A stretch of DNA of 64,000 nt from Chrysopilus asiliformis (taxonomy: Eukaryota; Arthropoda; Insecta; Diptera; Rhagionidae), in the NCBI GenBank assembly GCA_964034945.1, contig OZ035960.1, positions 19,108,987 through 19,172,986 on the forward strand. The letters are read 5' to 3'. This document shows, piece by piece, positions 25,301-34,980 of the stretch. The notes under the pieces were generated by a model. The model was not told the DNA's origin. It searched no databases and saw only the letters and a program-made list of their open reading frames with translations. A program made the position numbers and the translations under genes. Position 1 is the stretch's first letter, and each line of letters begins with the position of its first letter.

Positions 25301-28300
25301 TTACCCAACGATTAATTGGCCGTATTAATTTTTACTATTTATAATAAAATATAATAACAAAGTATAATAAACTATTTTGTTCAGGAGAAATTTCGACCTC
25401 TTGTTGTTTTGCCTAAAAAAATGGTGTTCAGGAAAAATTTCGACCACTTATAGTTTTGCCTGAAAAAAATCCAACCCCAGCTGAGTCAATTGGAGCATTA
25501 TTTCAACAATGTCAGTCTGTTAAGGTAGAACCAGAAACATACGTCCGAGGGTGCGGCATTATTTTGTTTTGGCATCTAGTAGTTGTCACCGCGTCTAAAA
25601 GTAGAGACTGAGCCTACTCTACGCGGCAGGGACGCGGCAACGCGTCTGAGCAACGCGCAATTATACATTTACTCATATAAATGCGTAGTTTTTACTTTCA
25701 CCGCGTGGGTGCCGTACGCACGCACGCGTAATTGTGGTTCTAGCTTTAGTCTGATAGTCTGTCAGTTTAATAGTCTGTCAGTCTGTTAGTCTGTGTACAA
25801 GACTTCTTAAAAGCTATTGAATTAAATCAAGAAACTTGCGATTTTTGCCGAAATCGTATTTCTCTATGTCAACATCATCTAGTTCCGTCTAGTTGAGTAT
25901 CAAGAAACATTTCAACTAATATCAGTTGTGATCAACACAAAATTTACCACCGCAAAATTTAGTTTCGAAAAAAATACAAAAAAAAATCAGATTTTTTCAA
26001 AAAAATGCATGGGAGGTACCCTTTATAGGTAACGTTACTTTTCCAAAAGTTGACAGAAAACTGTGATTTTTGCAAACCTCACATACAAAAAGTTTCAAGT
26101 CTCTAGCTCAACGCGATCTGGCGTTATTTAACACGTTCGTGACATCGTGTACCACTGGTGGTACATGTACAGTTTTTTAAAACTGCGCGAATAAATAGTG
26201 AGGTAGTTTTTTTGTGGACGTAAATTTTTATTTCTAAATTATATATCAAGAAGTATATCAGTGCGAAGTAAAAGGTAAGTAAAATAACTATAATAGGTAG
26301 TTTTTGTAACTTTAACTTTTTTGTCGTGTACCGCCAGTGGTACACGATGTCACGAACGTATTAAGATACATAAAACGGACAAACAGACTAGCAAATATAG
26401 AGACAGGTAGATGAACGAACATCTTCATAATTTTGCTTGAAACGGATTTCGTACTGATGAAAAGTTTTTTATCTGCCCCCGCTCTCGAGTCGGTCTCCGT
26501 CCTGAATACAATACTTTCCCTGTATAGCAGAGGAAAGTAATAAAATTGTCACAATTTTTGATTTTCTTAAATTAATAAAACTGTTTCTTGATTTTGAATT
26601 TACATTTTCTGCATCGCGGCATTTTTCCTTACTAGAATCAAGAAATAATTTTCTTGAATTTAGTAATGAACATCAATTAAATTTTCGGTTAAAATCTGAG
26701 ATTAAATTCTAATCAAAACTGGATTTTAGTAGACCTACATGTAGCGCAATGCAATATTCTAATCCAATAATTCTTTTTTTGGATTAATTTAGTACTAATT
26801 TTGATTAAATTGTAGGCATTAATATTAAAAAGAAAAATAATTAAAATATAAAGAGAAAAAATATTAAAATATTTTCACTAATTCGCCAGTATTAAAGTCT
26901 AATCCAAAATTGTATTAAAATTTCGTCAATATAATTTTTGAATTACTCCAGGTACTCAAGGATTTTTTACCGTGTACGAGTAGAACACAGAGCTTTTTTG
27001 AGCATCAAATTTTTAATGTTTCAGCTTGTCATTTTTGCTAATATGACCCTTTCCTTGACTTTCTAGTTACATACTGAGATCTAGCAAGTGTTCGGTTTTA
27101 ATGGCCGTCCAGCGCTAAAGGACTTTCCCCTACAGCAAAACTTAATCAGATCACTCTTTTCCACGCCTCCATACAAATGAAGAAGTAATTTTTTCGATAT
27201 TTTCAGAAACATTTTGCTTATATTTTCCTTCAAATTCTATTTTATTGCTCTAACAAACTTGAGTTCCGGTTAAATTAAGTCATTGTGACAAAGAAATTCA
27301 CTTATAATGAATTTTTTTTAATAGTATTTCCGTTTCTAGAAATGAAAAATTAGTCACACTTATTGAATTTATTAAATAAAAACCCTGGTAAATTAATTTT
27401 CCTGTTTTATAATTTAAAAATCATTCAAATCATAACGAAGTGTGAACAATATTCCTTTCATTATATTAACTCAACGAATAATTTGCTGAATGCGCTAACT
27501 TGAAAAAGATATATATTTTTTTTTGTTCACCGTTCATATTTAATCAGATGCATGACATATGCAAAACAAACGAACGGATAAGCATATGAAACGTAAACGT
27601 AATTCAGTATCTTATAGAAGTAAATTATTATGTAATTGACTATTAAATGACAAATATGAACGTGAAACCTTTTTAAACAAATGTTTTCCTACCGAGAATT
27701 CACTAATTTATAATACAACTTAATCATAATTCATACAGCAAAAAAAAAAAAATAGTACACTTTAGTAGTTTTTCAAGCATATATGGGAGTCCGTGTCGTC
27801 CCAGTAATTCGCCCTATGGAACTAACTTTAATATAAATTTATTTATAAAATCGCATTGATACCATGTTAACATATGTGAATTAAAAGAATATTTATATTT
27901 GTTTTTGTATTTCCTATGCAGACCAAATGTACTACAAAACTGTGAATAATACCATTGACGAGTGTGTGATGATGTCAGTGATGAAAGTATCATCATAAAA
28001 GGTCGCATATGTGGTACAAAATCAGGGACAGGGAACACAGATTCTCATATTCGTATGTGTCCGAATGGCGAGGCAAAATACGTCGAGAAACATGAGTGGT
28101 TGAAGAGGGATGGAATTGAAAAGCGGAAAATGAAATTACTCCATATCAACAATGCGTCAAATTGGGGAGAAAAATGTCCAAGTTCAGACTTAAATATTGA
28201 AGAGTATATTATTATAGGAAAATCTAGCTTTTTTTATTGAATTCTACTTGGTTCGTAGCTTTTACAGTTACATTAGAGACACTCATCAAAGGGAAAAAAT

Positions 28301-30599
28301 ATCCCGGACTAGATTTTTAGAGATCTTTCCTTAAATCGTACGTGTGGTATTTTCTTCTATTAGCACTTAAATATATTCTCATCAACTTCTTAGAAAAACA
28401 TAAGAATAAAATTACATCCACTAACCTTACTAAATCCAATAATGTGTCCTCCGTTAACACGTTTGATGGTACCTTGTGTATTGTCGTCTCATTAATTGAG
28501 GCTTTCACACCTGGCTTTATTGTCGTCACCAACACTATTCCAAGGATTACGGCACAGATCGTTGTTACAAAATAATAAAGAATCGCCCTAGAATTAGAAG
28601 GATTTGAATAAATTTGTTTGTATTTGGTTATTAATTTCAATTAAACGATATATTTCAATGACAATAAACCAAAATCTTTTTTTTTTACCAAAATCGTAAT
28701 TTATTTGATTCCGTCACAATATTTAATAAATATTACTAATAATGAAAATACATTTATCCGAACAATTGTAAGAAATCTCTATACATATTAAGATCTAAGA
28801 ATAAAAAGCAATAGTGCCTTTCAAGAAACACAAATTAATATTGAAAGATATTTTTTGATATTGTTAGCTAGAACCTACGCCCCACAACGCTCCATCCTCC
28901 TCGGCCTTAGGCGTTGCGCTGAAACTACCTGTCTACTGGAAAAAGCCTAATAAAAATCGCATGAGCCGTCCAGAAGATACCAGGGAAGTGATTACAAGGA
29001 ACGAAATTTTTTACAGCATGACTTATTCAGTCTTGGAAACCAGATTAAAATTGTTTCAGCGGTCTAGGAAATAGCAGGGGAGGGGATCAACTGGAAGAAG
29101 AATGGGTATTTTTTTTATTTTCAGATGCTTGTTTGTGGGATTTTTGTCCAGCACAGAAAACCGCGTCCCAATCGGTCGAACGGTTCAAAAATTGTCAGAA
29201 AAGGGGTACCTAAGTAGAGGGGGCGGTAAATAGATATAAAGTATGCTATCGTTATTCTGCAAGTAACTGTACACGTGTACCAAATTTCATCGATATTGGC
29301 TGAGCCGTTTTCGCGTAACGCCGGAATAAACATTTAGACAGACAGACAAATATAAATTTAAATTATGTAAATTATTTTTGGTTGCAGTGTCGATCAAAAT
29401 TTTTGACAAAATCCAACATTGGAAATTTTACCTCCCTCACAATTTTATTACATGTGGGTGACCATATGTCCCAGAATGACCGGGACAGTCCCGAATTCAG
29501 GCATGGCATCCCGGCATCCCAGAAACTAAACTTTTATCACAGACTTTTCATATTGGGGTGATAGTTTTTCAAACGCAAAAAAAAACTATCACTAGATATG
29601 CAAAACATACTCGATTTCGGCCAGATGTTGCTTCAAAGCATATTTTTTTTATGCCCGCAACATATTTTATGAGCAATTTCCTAAAAAAAATACATTATCT
29701 GAAAAGATTTGCCCTGCGGCGCATTTCAGTTTATTAGTATTTGTACAATTCCCATGGCACTATTTATAAATCGCAAGGAGCGCAAAACTTTTAGTTAATT
29801 TTAGCGTGGGACTATGAATCCCTTGATTTAAATGACTGTGCCGCATTCTGTTTAAAAAATTTCTCCCGCGGCGCATATTTATAATTTTTTTCTTTGTTTT
29901 TAATCTAACTCAAGTTCTATTTTTTATATAAAATTTATTGTTAAAAAAATATGGTCCTCCTACGTACATGTAATAGATAAAATAATTCCTCAAGAATGTA
30001 GCGATTATTCAACTAATTAGGGGTTAATTATAATTTTTCTATTTAATAAGTTTTGTCAATGGACTTCATCTAACATTCTATAAGTTTTATTCGTCAATAA
30101 AATTTTGATAACTTATCAGATAATCGTTAATTTGAAAATCAAACGAAAAAAAATTGATATTCAAAAATGTGATAAGACTTACCGGAGAGCAATTCGTTTC
30201 GACATACTAAGATCAAGTGCGCCAATCGCACTCGTGATTGAAGATACGAGAAGTGGCACGATAAGACATTTTAACATACTGTAAGAAGTAAGAAAAAAAA
30301 TATTTAAAGATTGCAAAATAATCGGAAACAAGAATTTCGGGAACATTTTCAATGGTCTAAAGCCATTCCGGAAATTCCTGTTTTTTTGGAGTGGAGGAAA
30401 ATTTCACTTACTTTAAGAATAAATCACCGGGATATGAGATATACATGGCTATACGTCTTGGGCACCCATGTGGATATAATGTGTATTTAACAATAAGTCC
30501 GGTAGCCACACCTGCCATCACACCAATTATCGTTAATATCGTCAGCAGGTTATCTCTAACGAAGGCTTGCGCCCTCGAACCGTTCTTCGGCCGTGTCAT
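10323..30599 (-). CDS. Eaat1: Excitatory amino acid transporter (SLC1 family), complete, 11 coding exons
   Basis: Exons on the - strand: 30599-30412, 30278-30183, 28587-28426, 15122-15080, 14141-14099, 13019-12836, 12689-12559, 12492-12198, 12133-11999, 10546-10444, 10385-10323. They join in frame to 480 residues, the usual length of insect EAATs. The protein is a trimeric plasma-membrane carrier that moves glutamate or aspartate inward with sodium and protons in exchange for potassium. Visible signatures: SSSATMP at 316-322 (hairpin 1), NMDGT at 349-353 (transmembrane 7 sodium site), GIPQAG at 393-398 (hairpin 2), and D427 and R430 in LDRFRTT. The arginine favours acidic over neutral substrates. 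N-glycosylation sequons NET lie at 127 and 176 in the extracellular loop. Start chosen: [18 protein letters not shown] is the conserved insect N-terminus. Family is certain; Eaat1 versus a paralogue is likely but not proven. Confidence 0.95.
10444..10546 (-). CDS. Eaat1: EAAT coding exon 10 (TM8)
   Basis: Encodes [20 protein letters not shown] and HLSKNDL. Holds D427 and R430, the substrate carboxylate and amino contacts known for this family. Donor GTAATT. Confidence 0.94.
11201..11329. mobile_element. Short inverted-repeat element
   Basis: AGGCCTCATCTAGACGATCC at the left matches AGGCCTAAGCCAGACAACC read inward from the right, in a 129-bp unit. It lies in the intergenic/intronic repeat patch next to two similar small elements. 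Confidence 0.55.
11343..11440. mobile_element. AGGCCCGTTTG-type short element, copy 1
   Basis: Starts AAGGCCCGTTTGCGCG and ends near TGGTGCAAACGGC. The internal words AAGTTG, CATAAGTT and GTTGGT are shared with the copy at 47431-47565. Confidence 0.5.
11651..11938. mobile_element. Short inverted-repeat element in EAAT intron
   Basis: Left end AAGGCGCCGTTTACA and right end (reverse) TTAGGCCTCGTTTACA are imperfect inverted repeats. A 26-bp direct duplication containing AAAAAGTTCAAGAGAAAA lies near the right end. Open frames here are chance. Confidence 0.55.
11999..12133 (-). CDS. Eaat1: EAAT coding exon 9 (hairpin 2)
   Basis: Encodes [20 protein letters not shown] and [17 protein letters not shown]. 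Acceptor TTTTAG and donor GTAAGT. Confidence 0.95.
12198..12492 (-). CDS. Eaat1: EAAT coding exon 8 (hairpin 1 and TM7)
   Basis: Largest exon. Contains [38 protein letters not shown] and [11 protein letters not shown], which are the substrate and sodium binding core. Donor GTATTA; the frame beyond it (residues IRYYYTL) is intronic. Confidence 0.96.
12559..12689 (-). CDS. Eaat1: EAAT coding exon 7 (TM5-TM6)
   Basis: Encodes [20 protein letters not shown] and [17 protein letters not shown]. Acceptor CTTTCAG; donor GTAAGA. Apparent extra residues past HGF in a longer frame are intronic. Confidence 0.94.
12836..13019 (-). CDS. Eaat1: EAAT coding exon 6 (TM4c-TM5)
   Basis: Encodes [20 protein letters not shown], then LGPKGK and [18 protein letters not shown]. 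Acceptor TTTTTAG and donor GTGAGT. Confidence 0.94.
13074..13262 (+). repeat. Family D repeat, copy 2
   Basis: Contains GAGACCGACTCGAGAACGG, TTTCTGATCAGTACGAAATC and TTTAAGTATCTTAAATAACT. It supplies the unoccupied version of the site where a TTAA element inserted at 26128. Confidence 0.75.
14099..14141 (-). CDS. Eaat1: EAAT coding exon 5 (43 bp)
   Basis: Encodes [14 protein letters not shown] in the variable extracellular loop. Acceptor CTTTCAG and donor GTAAGT. The next exon completes T178, forming a second NET sequon. Confidence 0.88.
15080..15122 (-). CDS. Eaat1: EAAT coding exon 4 (43 bp)
   Basis: Encodes [14 protein letters not shown], the strongly conserved NMFPENLVQA block. Acceptor TTTACAG and donor GTAGGT. 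It lies 13.3 kb downstream of exon 3 and is recognisable only by homology and phase. Confidence 0.92.
15338..15553. mobile_element. hAT-like short element with 8-bp target duplication
   Basis: Left end CAGCGTTTTCCAAACT and right end, read inward, AAGTGGTTTCCAAACT match at 12 of 16 bases. Flanks GGTTAAAA (15330-15337) and CGTTAAAA (15554-15561) agree at 7 of 8. The CAG-GG-TTTCCAAAC type end and 8-bp duplication are typical of hAT elements. Confidence 0.75.
15809..15950. mobile_element. TGTCCATAAAATA-type MITE, copy 1
   Basis: Starts TGTCCATAAAATATTTCCGT and ends GACGTATTTTATAAACA, an imperfect inverted pair around a G-rich centre. Related copies lie at 63177-63336 and, partially, 37214-37412, 47700-47972 and 60520-60588. 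Confidence 0.6.
15962..18161. other. EAAT large intron, mostly unassigned
   Basis: Around 16930-17340 the composition is less AT-rich and unlike the repeats, but no protein family is recognisable. From 17760 to 18160 there is Helitron-style text with GTCTGTCTGTCCGTC and repeated CCACC/CATC-type words followed by AAATGAAAGAG. Confidence 0.4.
18162..18389. mobile_element. TTAA-flanked palindromic element, copy 2
   Basis: Same ends as copy 1, TTAACACGTTCGTGACAT facing its reverse, with TTAA at 18162-18165 and 18386-18389. The left 120 bp is nearly identical to copy 1. Confidence 0.8.
18580..19075 (-). repeat. Family B repeat (reverse)
   Basis: Contains the core CACCGTTTTTGAGAAAAT, AATTTCAAGTCTCTAGCTCA, TCTTTCGAGAGTTATGGTGT and ends TTAAATCTAATATACTCCTA. 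Only a vestige of the octamer array is present. Confidence 0.6.
19076..20635. other. EAAT large intron, no gene seen
   Basis: AT-rich, without a recognisable coding or repeat structure. The short open frames in this stretch lack family signatures. Confidence 0.4.
20640..21260 (+). repeat. Tandem array with 121-122 bp unit in a repeat
   Basis: CTCGATACCCTTCGCCTGGT and variants recur at 20777, 20898, 21019 and 21141. Each unit also has GATCTTAATGAA and GGGCTTTCGAATTTTCC. There are three full units and a partial one. Upstream text (GTCTGTCTGTCTGC, then ACGAAACTTGGAGGTTAG) is of the Helitron-like interspersed kind. Confidence 0.8.
21362..21860 (+). repeat. Family B repeat, degenerate
   Basis: Decayed octamer array GTCCGTCCGTCTGTATTTCT, followed by GAACTAGAGACTTGAAATCT and CTTGAACGGAAAAAATCGGA as in the copies at 31511 and 41371. 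Confidence 0.6.
22889..23363. mobile_element. 475-bp inverted-repeat element
   Basis: Left end GGCCCTTAGACGTGCAATAT and right end, read inward, GGTCCCTAGACGTACAATAT, continuing TATTGTGC on both sides (24 of 28). The subterminal word GTGCAATATATTG is repeated. No coding capacity. Confidence 0.72.
23986..24040 (+). repeat. 18-bp tandem repeat
   Basis: TCAGAAAACCAAAAAAGG is repeated three times in a row. The open frame across it on the - strand is repeat-derived. Confidence 0.85.
24041..25500. other. EAAT large intron, no confirmed gene
   Basis: AT-rich. On the - strand near 24358-24590 there is an open stretch with several cysteines (see findings). A diverged duplication with AAATTTCGACC and AGTTTTGCCTGAAAAAAA variants lies at 25380-25470. 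Confidence 0.35.
25508..25756. mobile_element. GC-richer inverted-repeat element, relative of the one at 55456
   Basis: Ends TTAAGGTAGAACCAGAAA and (reverse) CTAAAGCTAGAACCACAATT. The centre shares CACCGCGTCT, AAAGTAGA, ACTCATATAAA and CGCGTAATTGTG with the larger element at 55456-55907. Confidence 0.6.
26000..26540 (-). repeat. Family D repeat, copy 3, interrupted
   Basis: Reverse-oriented copy split by the TTAA element at 26128-26364. After the insert it continues AAACGGACAAACAGACTAGC, then TTTCGTACTGATGAAAAGT and CCTCTGC-type end. Confidence 0.7.
26128..26364. mobile_element. TTAA-flanked palindromic element, copy 3, nested in family D
   Basis: TTAACACGTTCGTGACATCG at the left, TCACGAACGTATTAA at the right, TTAA at both borders. 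Removing the insert leaves GTTATTTAAGATAC, as in the intact family D copy at 13205-13225. Confidence 0.85.
26541..28425. other. EAAT large intron adjacent to exon 3
   Basis: AT-rich DNA without recognised genes. A 90-codon open stretch at 27962-28240 (+) follows a plausible acceptor (TTTCCTATGCAG) but matches no family I know and starts without ATG. Confidence 0.4.
28426..28587 (-). CDS. Eaat1: EAAT coding exon 3 (TM3 and start of extracellular loop)
   Basis: Acceptor TTCTAG before 28587. Encodes [20 protein letters not shown] (TM3), TTIKPGV and the loop with the NET sequon, ending TLLDLVR. Donor GTTAGT at 28425. Confidence 0.93.
28588..30182. other. EAAT intron between coding exons 3 and 2
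   Basis: Contains old repeat text at 28900-29370 (GAGCCGTTTTCGCGTAACG, then CAGACAGACA) and two reverse instances of the GCCGCAGG motif at 29714 and 29866. No coding evidence. Confidence 0.4.
30183..30278 (-). CDS. Eaat1: EAAT coding exon 2 (TM2)
   Basis: Acceptor CTTACAG and donor GTAAGT border 96 bp that encode [20 protein letters not shown] and [11 protein letters not shown]. This is the family's TM2 region (LPLIVSS type). Too short to appear as a long open frame. Confidence 0.93.
30412..30599 (-). CDS. Eaat1: EAAT coding exon 1 (start codon, TM1)
   Basis: ATG at 30599. Encodes MTRPK, then [20 protein letters not shown] (first membrane span) and GDLFL. Donor GTAAGT begins at 30411; the split codon AA|T gives N63. 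Confidence 0.93.
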
Positions 30600-30745
30600 C
30601 TTGCAGTTTATTCCGTTCTCAATTTTGTACTAAATTTTAAATATTCCTAAATTAAATCCAATTTAATTTAGAAAAGACGTTTTCCTTTTGTGGTTTCCAG
30701 TTTTGCCGATTTATAACTAGATTTTTTTGTTGCTGCCAGCAGTAA
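30600..30745 (-). other. 5' untranslated part of the EAAT start exon
   Basis: On the - strand an acceptor TTTTCAG ends at 30746 and the untranslated stretch runs to the ATG at 30599. This implies at least one further upstream non-coding exon. Confidence 0.6.
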
Positions 30746-30813
30746 CTGAAAATTAAATGTAATTAATTAGATTTTTTAATATTTTTTTTTAAAATTGAAC
30801 AAAATTCTTAAAA

Positions 30814-30950
30814 ATTTATTCTTAAGGGGCCATTTACATGTGACAGAAAATTCCAAAAGTATATTCCGGAAAACTAAAAGCGTTTTCTAGTTTTCCAGAA
30901 TATACTTATGGAATTTTCTGTCACATGTAAATGGTCCCTTAAGAATAAAT
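30814..30950. mobile_element. Fold-back element, 137 bp, near-perfect palindrome
   Basis: From ATTTATTCTTAAGGGGCCAT to its reverse complement at the right, with the centre at AAAAGCGTTTTCTAG. Arms of about 65 bp differ at only a few positions. It lies just upstream of the EAAT start exon. Confidence 0.8.
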
Positions 30951-30959
30951 AATGTTCCC

Positions 30960-31500
30960 TTAAGGAAATTTTTCATACAATACCGCCAGAATAAAATGAA
31001 ATGAACTTATTCTGCGATAGATAAATAGAGTGTCGCAGAATAATTTCTAGGAAAGAAATTCCGGCAAAAAAAACAAATATAAACGGTCCCTAAAATATAC
31101 AATTGGTTTCTAATACATGTCATGTAACAATAATGAAAATGCCAGTTTTTTTAAAATATTTTTGGATTTTTTTTATACAGGAAAAGCTCGTTATTGCAGC
31201 ACTTCGTAAACGGGACACCTTTTTTCACGAAAATCGGGACCCAACAACGCTGGGTCCCAATGACGTCTCGATTATAACGGTTTCAAACTATTTTAATGGT
31301 ACAATCTGACTAATAGTAATCAATAATTATCAAAAGAAAATAAACATAATCTAAATAAACAGCAAGATTAGCAAATCACTAGCATTTAAATTATTTTGAT
31401 CACATTTATAAATAATAATAAAGATCTATTTTCAAAATCAACAATGGTTTGATTGTGTATAAACAACAATCTAACAAATATTTTTTTTTATTAATATATT
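30960..31500. other. Intronic DNA upstream of the EAAT start exon
   Basis: No gene seen. The stretch 31175-31290 (GCTCGTTATTGCAGCAC to GTCTCGATTATAACGG) looks like a transposon end of the pogo/Tigger kind, but its partner was not found. Confidence 0.3.
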
Positions 31501-31510
31501 TAATAGTTTT

Positions 31511-31890
31511 TATACTCTATGTGAAAATCATATATAGGAGTATATTAGACGCATCATACCAATTTTCGGAGACAAAAATGAATTGCTCCACTGTGTTTGG
31601 TATGAACAAACGATTTGATTTCCGCATGTCCAGACGTCTGTCTATCCGTCCGTATGTCCGTCCGTCTGTTTATCCGTCCGTCTGTCTATCCGTCCGTATG
31701 TCCGTCAACACCACAACTCTCGAAAGGATTGAGTTAGATACTTCAAGTTTTTTTACGCGTTTCTCGTAAATAGCAATCCTAATATCTTGAACGAACAAAA
31801 TCGAACCATTCCTTACCCCCTCTCCACCATCGCAATTTTCTCTAAAACGGTTAGTTGTATCGGAAAAATTATTTAATAAATTTTAGATCA
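31511..31890 (+). repeat. Family B repeat
   Basis: Starts TATACTCTATGTGAAAATCA then ATAGGAGTATATTAGA, a TCCGTCTG array of about 60 bp, then CTCGAAAGGATTGAGTTAGA and TCTAAAACGGTTAG. Confidence 0.7.
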
Positions 31891-31899
31891 AATTACAGC

Positions 31900-34059
31900 A
31901 AAACCTGATTATAATGACATTAAAGAGACCGAAAAATTGGCTTGTATTGTCATAACAAAACTAAAAGAAAACACATTATGAGCTCTAACTGGTGCCTAAA
32001 AATGTCGTCGCTATAGCCGGTATCTTATATTAAAAGATTGACACTATATTTCAATAAATTATATGACTGTTTATTGCAACCATTTATAATTTGTTTTTCA
32101 ATTTGTTTAACACAAAAACTTGATACTCATTAATATATTTGATAAAAATTCGTTCTAAAAACAAACACCAACCGTCTTAAAACAACCGCCTAATGTGACT
32201 CACAGAAACACTTGGAAAACTTAATAATAACAATTACAATTCTTGCAAAAGTAACACAAATATTTAAGTTTCGGAAAGTAAGGCAAAAATCACAAATATA
32301 TTAAATAATTACAAATAAAATACTTTGCAATACTTTGAAAAAATTAATATTTCGAAAAGGCCGGACAGTGATAACAAATAACGATTCTTAAAAATTAAGT
32401 ATTGATCGTCCAGTAAACGATGTAAGACCGGTCAGCTCTAAGAAGCAACTGAATCAATCATGAGGCACGATGATTCCAGCTAAGCATTTAAATCAACTTT
32501 AAAACATACCGAAACAAAAAAAATTTAAATAAAAAAAATCATTCATGATAGCATATATTACAAAACATTTTAATATTTAGTATTAATTTTTTTGTTTTGT
32601 TTTTTTTTTTTACATCACTGGATGGAGATAGAGACCCATCATCTGCTCGACTATCGGCAAAAACTCTGGAAAAAGCCATTTATGTCTCAGATACATGTAT
32701 ATGTAGTGAATCGGATCGAATTGGCCGGCTATCTATTGAATGTTAGCTGGGAAGTATTTGAGTAAATGCTATAAAACCTATAGAGCCATTCTATTAAAGT
32801 ACACACTATATCAATTACACCGGATGATGGCAATATAAAAAATGTATCTTCATCTAAATGTTGATATTTATTTATTTTTTGTACATATATGTATAAACAA
32901 ATAGCACATATACATATTAGATTTTTTTTTCCACTTGGTAAAACATAAATAATAAAATGTCATTAAGAAATAGTAAAGTATTTATTTCGCATATGTGTAT
33001 ATTTACATGCGTAATTTTTATCAACTTGAGATACATCTGTTTGACACCGTCATACGACACGATTCTTCCTTTTGCCGTGATCTTTAATCAATGATCACCT
33101 TTTTTATAAGGAAAATATCAACTAATCATAAAAAATAAATTTGTTTTTTGTCGCTACGCCAAATTCACATGACATTTCATGAAAATTTATTTCGGAATAA
33201 TAAAAAAAACGAAATTTGCAAATATTTCTTGTTATATTCTATTGTAAAAAAATAAATTTGGCAATCTTGTTTTTAAGAAAGTCAAAATAGAAAGTTTTTG
33301 TTTCTACGAAAATAGATTTTCCATCATTTAAATTTTCCTTGACCGCAGATTTGTTATGAAGTGACGTTTTTCGACAAATTTACGTAATTTCTTAAACAAT
33401 ATTGGGATTTTCATAGCCATATTGCTTTTATTAGATCACTGTATGTTCGAATATTCTTTTATAATTTTCATACATGAAATAATGTCATGTGTTTCCGATA
33501 GTATACATACTTAAGGAAAAAAAGTTTTTGTATTTTTCTTATTGCTATCCCACAAAATGTCTCCAATTAATTTTTCTAGAAATTGTCATAAAATTTCATC
33601 TTCTTAATAATTTTTACCCTTATAAACATCACATTATTGTCACGCAAAAACCAATGGCCGGGCTAAAAAATAATAATTAACCTCTTCAAACCTGATTTTT
33701 TTCTAGAAGGAACAAAAATCTGTGTTTTTTCACTTAATTGGAGTGAACTTCATTCAAAATGCGAAATATAAGGAATTATTTTTTGATTTTTTTTTTAATT
33801 TTCGTCAAAAAACCACCAATAATGTTATGTGTTTCCGATAACACGCATCGATGGAGGTGATATACTACTTTTTTATAAGAAATATGTTAAGGCCTAAAAC
33901 ATAATTATGATTGAAGCCACCAAAGATTTAATAGTTTAGTGAGATATTGACAAATTAAACCAGTGTACATTGTAATGTGCGTAGGGTCTGAAGGGATTAA
34001 ATATTGTTTAGAATAAAATAAAATCAATTTGAAATTTTCAAAAAAAATGTGGTATTTTA
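31900..34059. other. Intronic/upstream DNA of EAAT, no gene seen
   Basis: AT-rich. At 31910 there is CAGCAAAACCTGATTATAATG, resembling pogo-type ends. TATGTGTTTCCGATA occurs at about 33486 and 33826, a diverged duplication. No coding signal. Confidence 0.4.
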
Positions 34060-34330
34060 AAAAATTGGTATGGGAGGTACCCTATATGGCTAACGTTTCT
34101 GTTTCAAAAATTGATCGAAAACTAAGATTTTCGTGAATCTCATTTACAAAAAATTTCAAGTCGCTAGGTTAACGCGTTCTCGAGTTATTTAAAAAACAGA
34201 CCGACAGGCAGATGCCCGGACATCCTCATAATTTAGCCTGAATCGGATTTCGTACTGATTAGAAAGGTTTTATCTCGAGTCGATCTCCATTGTGAATGCA
34301 ATAGTTCCTCTCTATATTAGAGGATAATAA
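34060..34330 (-). repeat. Family D repeat, copy 4
   Basis: Reverse copy with GGTATGGGAGGTACCC, AACGCGTTCTCGAGTTATTT, AAACAGACCGACAGGCAGAT and CGGATTTCGTACTGATTAG. It shows the unoccupied form of the site used by the mariner-type element at 46709. Confidence 0.8.
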
Positions 34331-34352
34331 AAAATGACGGGCAAAGTGCGAG

Positions 34353-34960
34353 ATTTTGATAAAAACGATAGGTGCCTCGCATTTTGGGTCTTCAATAAAA
34401 GAGCTGTATTGAAAAGGAAAACATAAATTGTTAAGGCCTGTGTCCACATGGAAGTTTATTTGCAGAAGTCGCTTCTAGAAGAGACTTTTGGAAGTTTTTC
34501 CCGTGGAAACACTAACTGCAAGTGAACTTCCAGAAGTTGTAACACCAGAAATCTCTTCTAGAAGCGACTTCTGCAAATAAACTTCCATGTGGACACAGGC
34601 CTTAACAATTTATGTTTTCCTTTTCAATACAGCTCTTTTATTGAAGACCCAAAATGCGAGGAACCTATCGTTTTTATCAAAATGGAAACACTAACTGCAA
34701 GTGAACTTCCAGAAGTTGTGACACCAGAAATCTCTTCTAGAAGCGACTTCTGCAAATAAACTTCCATGTGGACACAGGCCTTAACAATTTATGTTTTCCT
34801 TTTCAATACAGCTCTTTTATTGAAGACCCAAAATGCGAGGAACCTATCGTTTTTATCAAAATGGAAACACTAACTGCAAGTGAACTTCCAGAAGTTGTGA
34901 CACCAGAAATCTCTTCTAGAAGCGACGTCTGCAAATAAACTTCCATGTGGACACAGGCCT
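34353..34960. repeat. 331-bp inverted duplication followed by 179-bp tandem units
   Basis: Arms 34353-34484 and 34552-34683 are reverse complements over 132 bp apart from a few bases, with a 67-bp loop. The sequence from 34504 repeats at 34683 and 34862 with a period of exactly 179 bp; the third unit stops near 34960. A small fold-back element (ends TTAAGGCCTGTGTCCACATG) forms the inner arms, and its flank is also mirrored. Confidence 0.88.
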
Positions 34961-34980
34961 TTAGACGTTGTGTATCAGAA

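Noticed and set aside
27962..28240. 90-codon open frame after an acceptor-like site
   Set aside because: The frame lacks an initial ATG, a donor was not seen, and no protein family is recognisable. Left as an intron note only.
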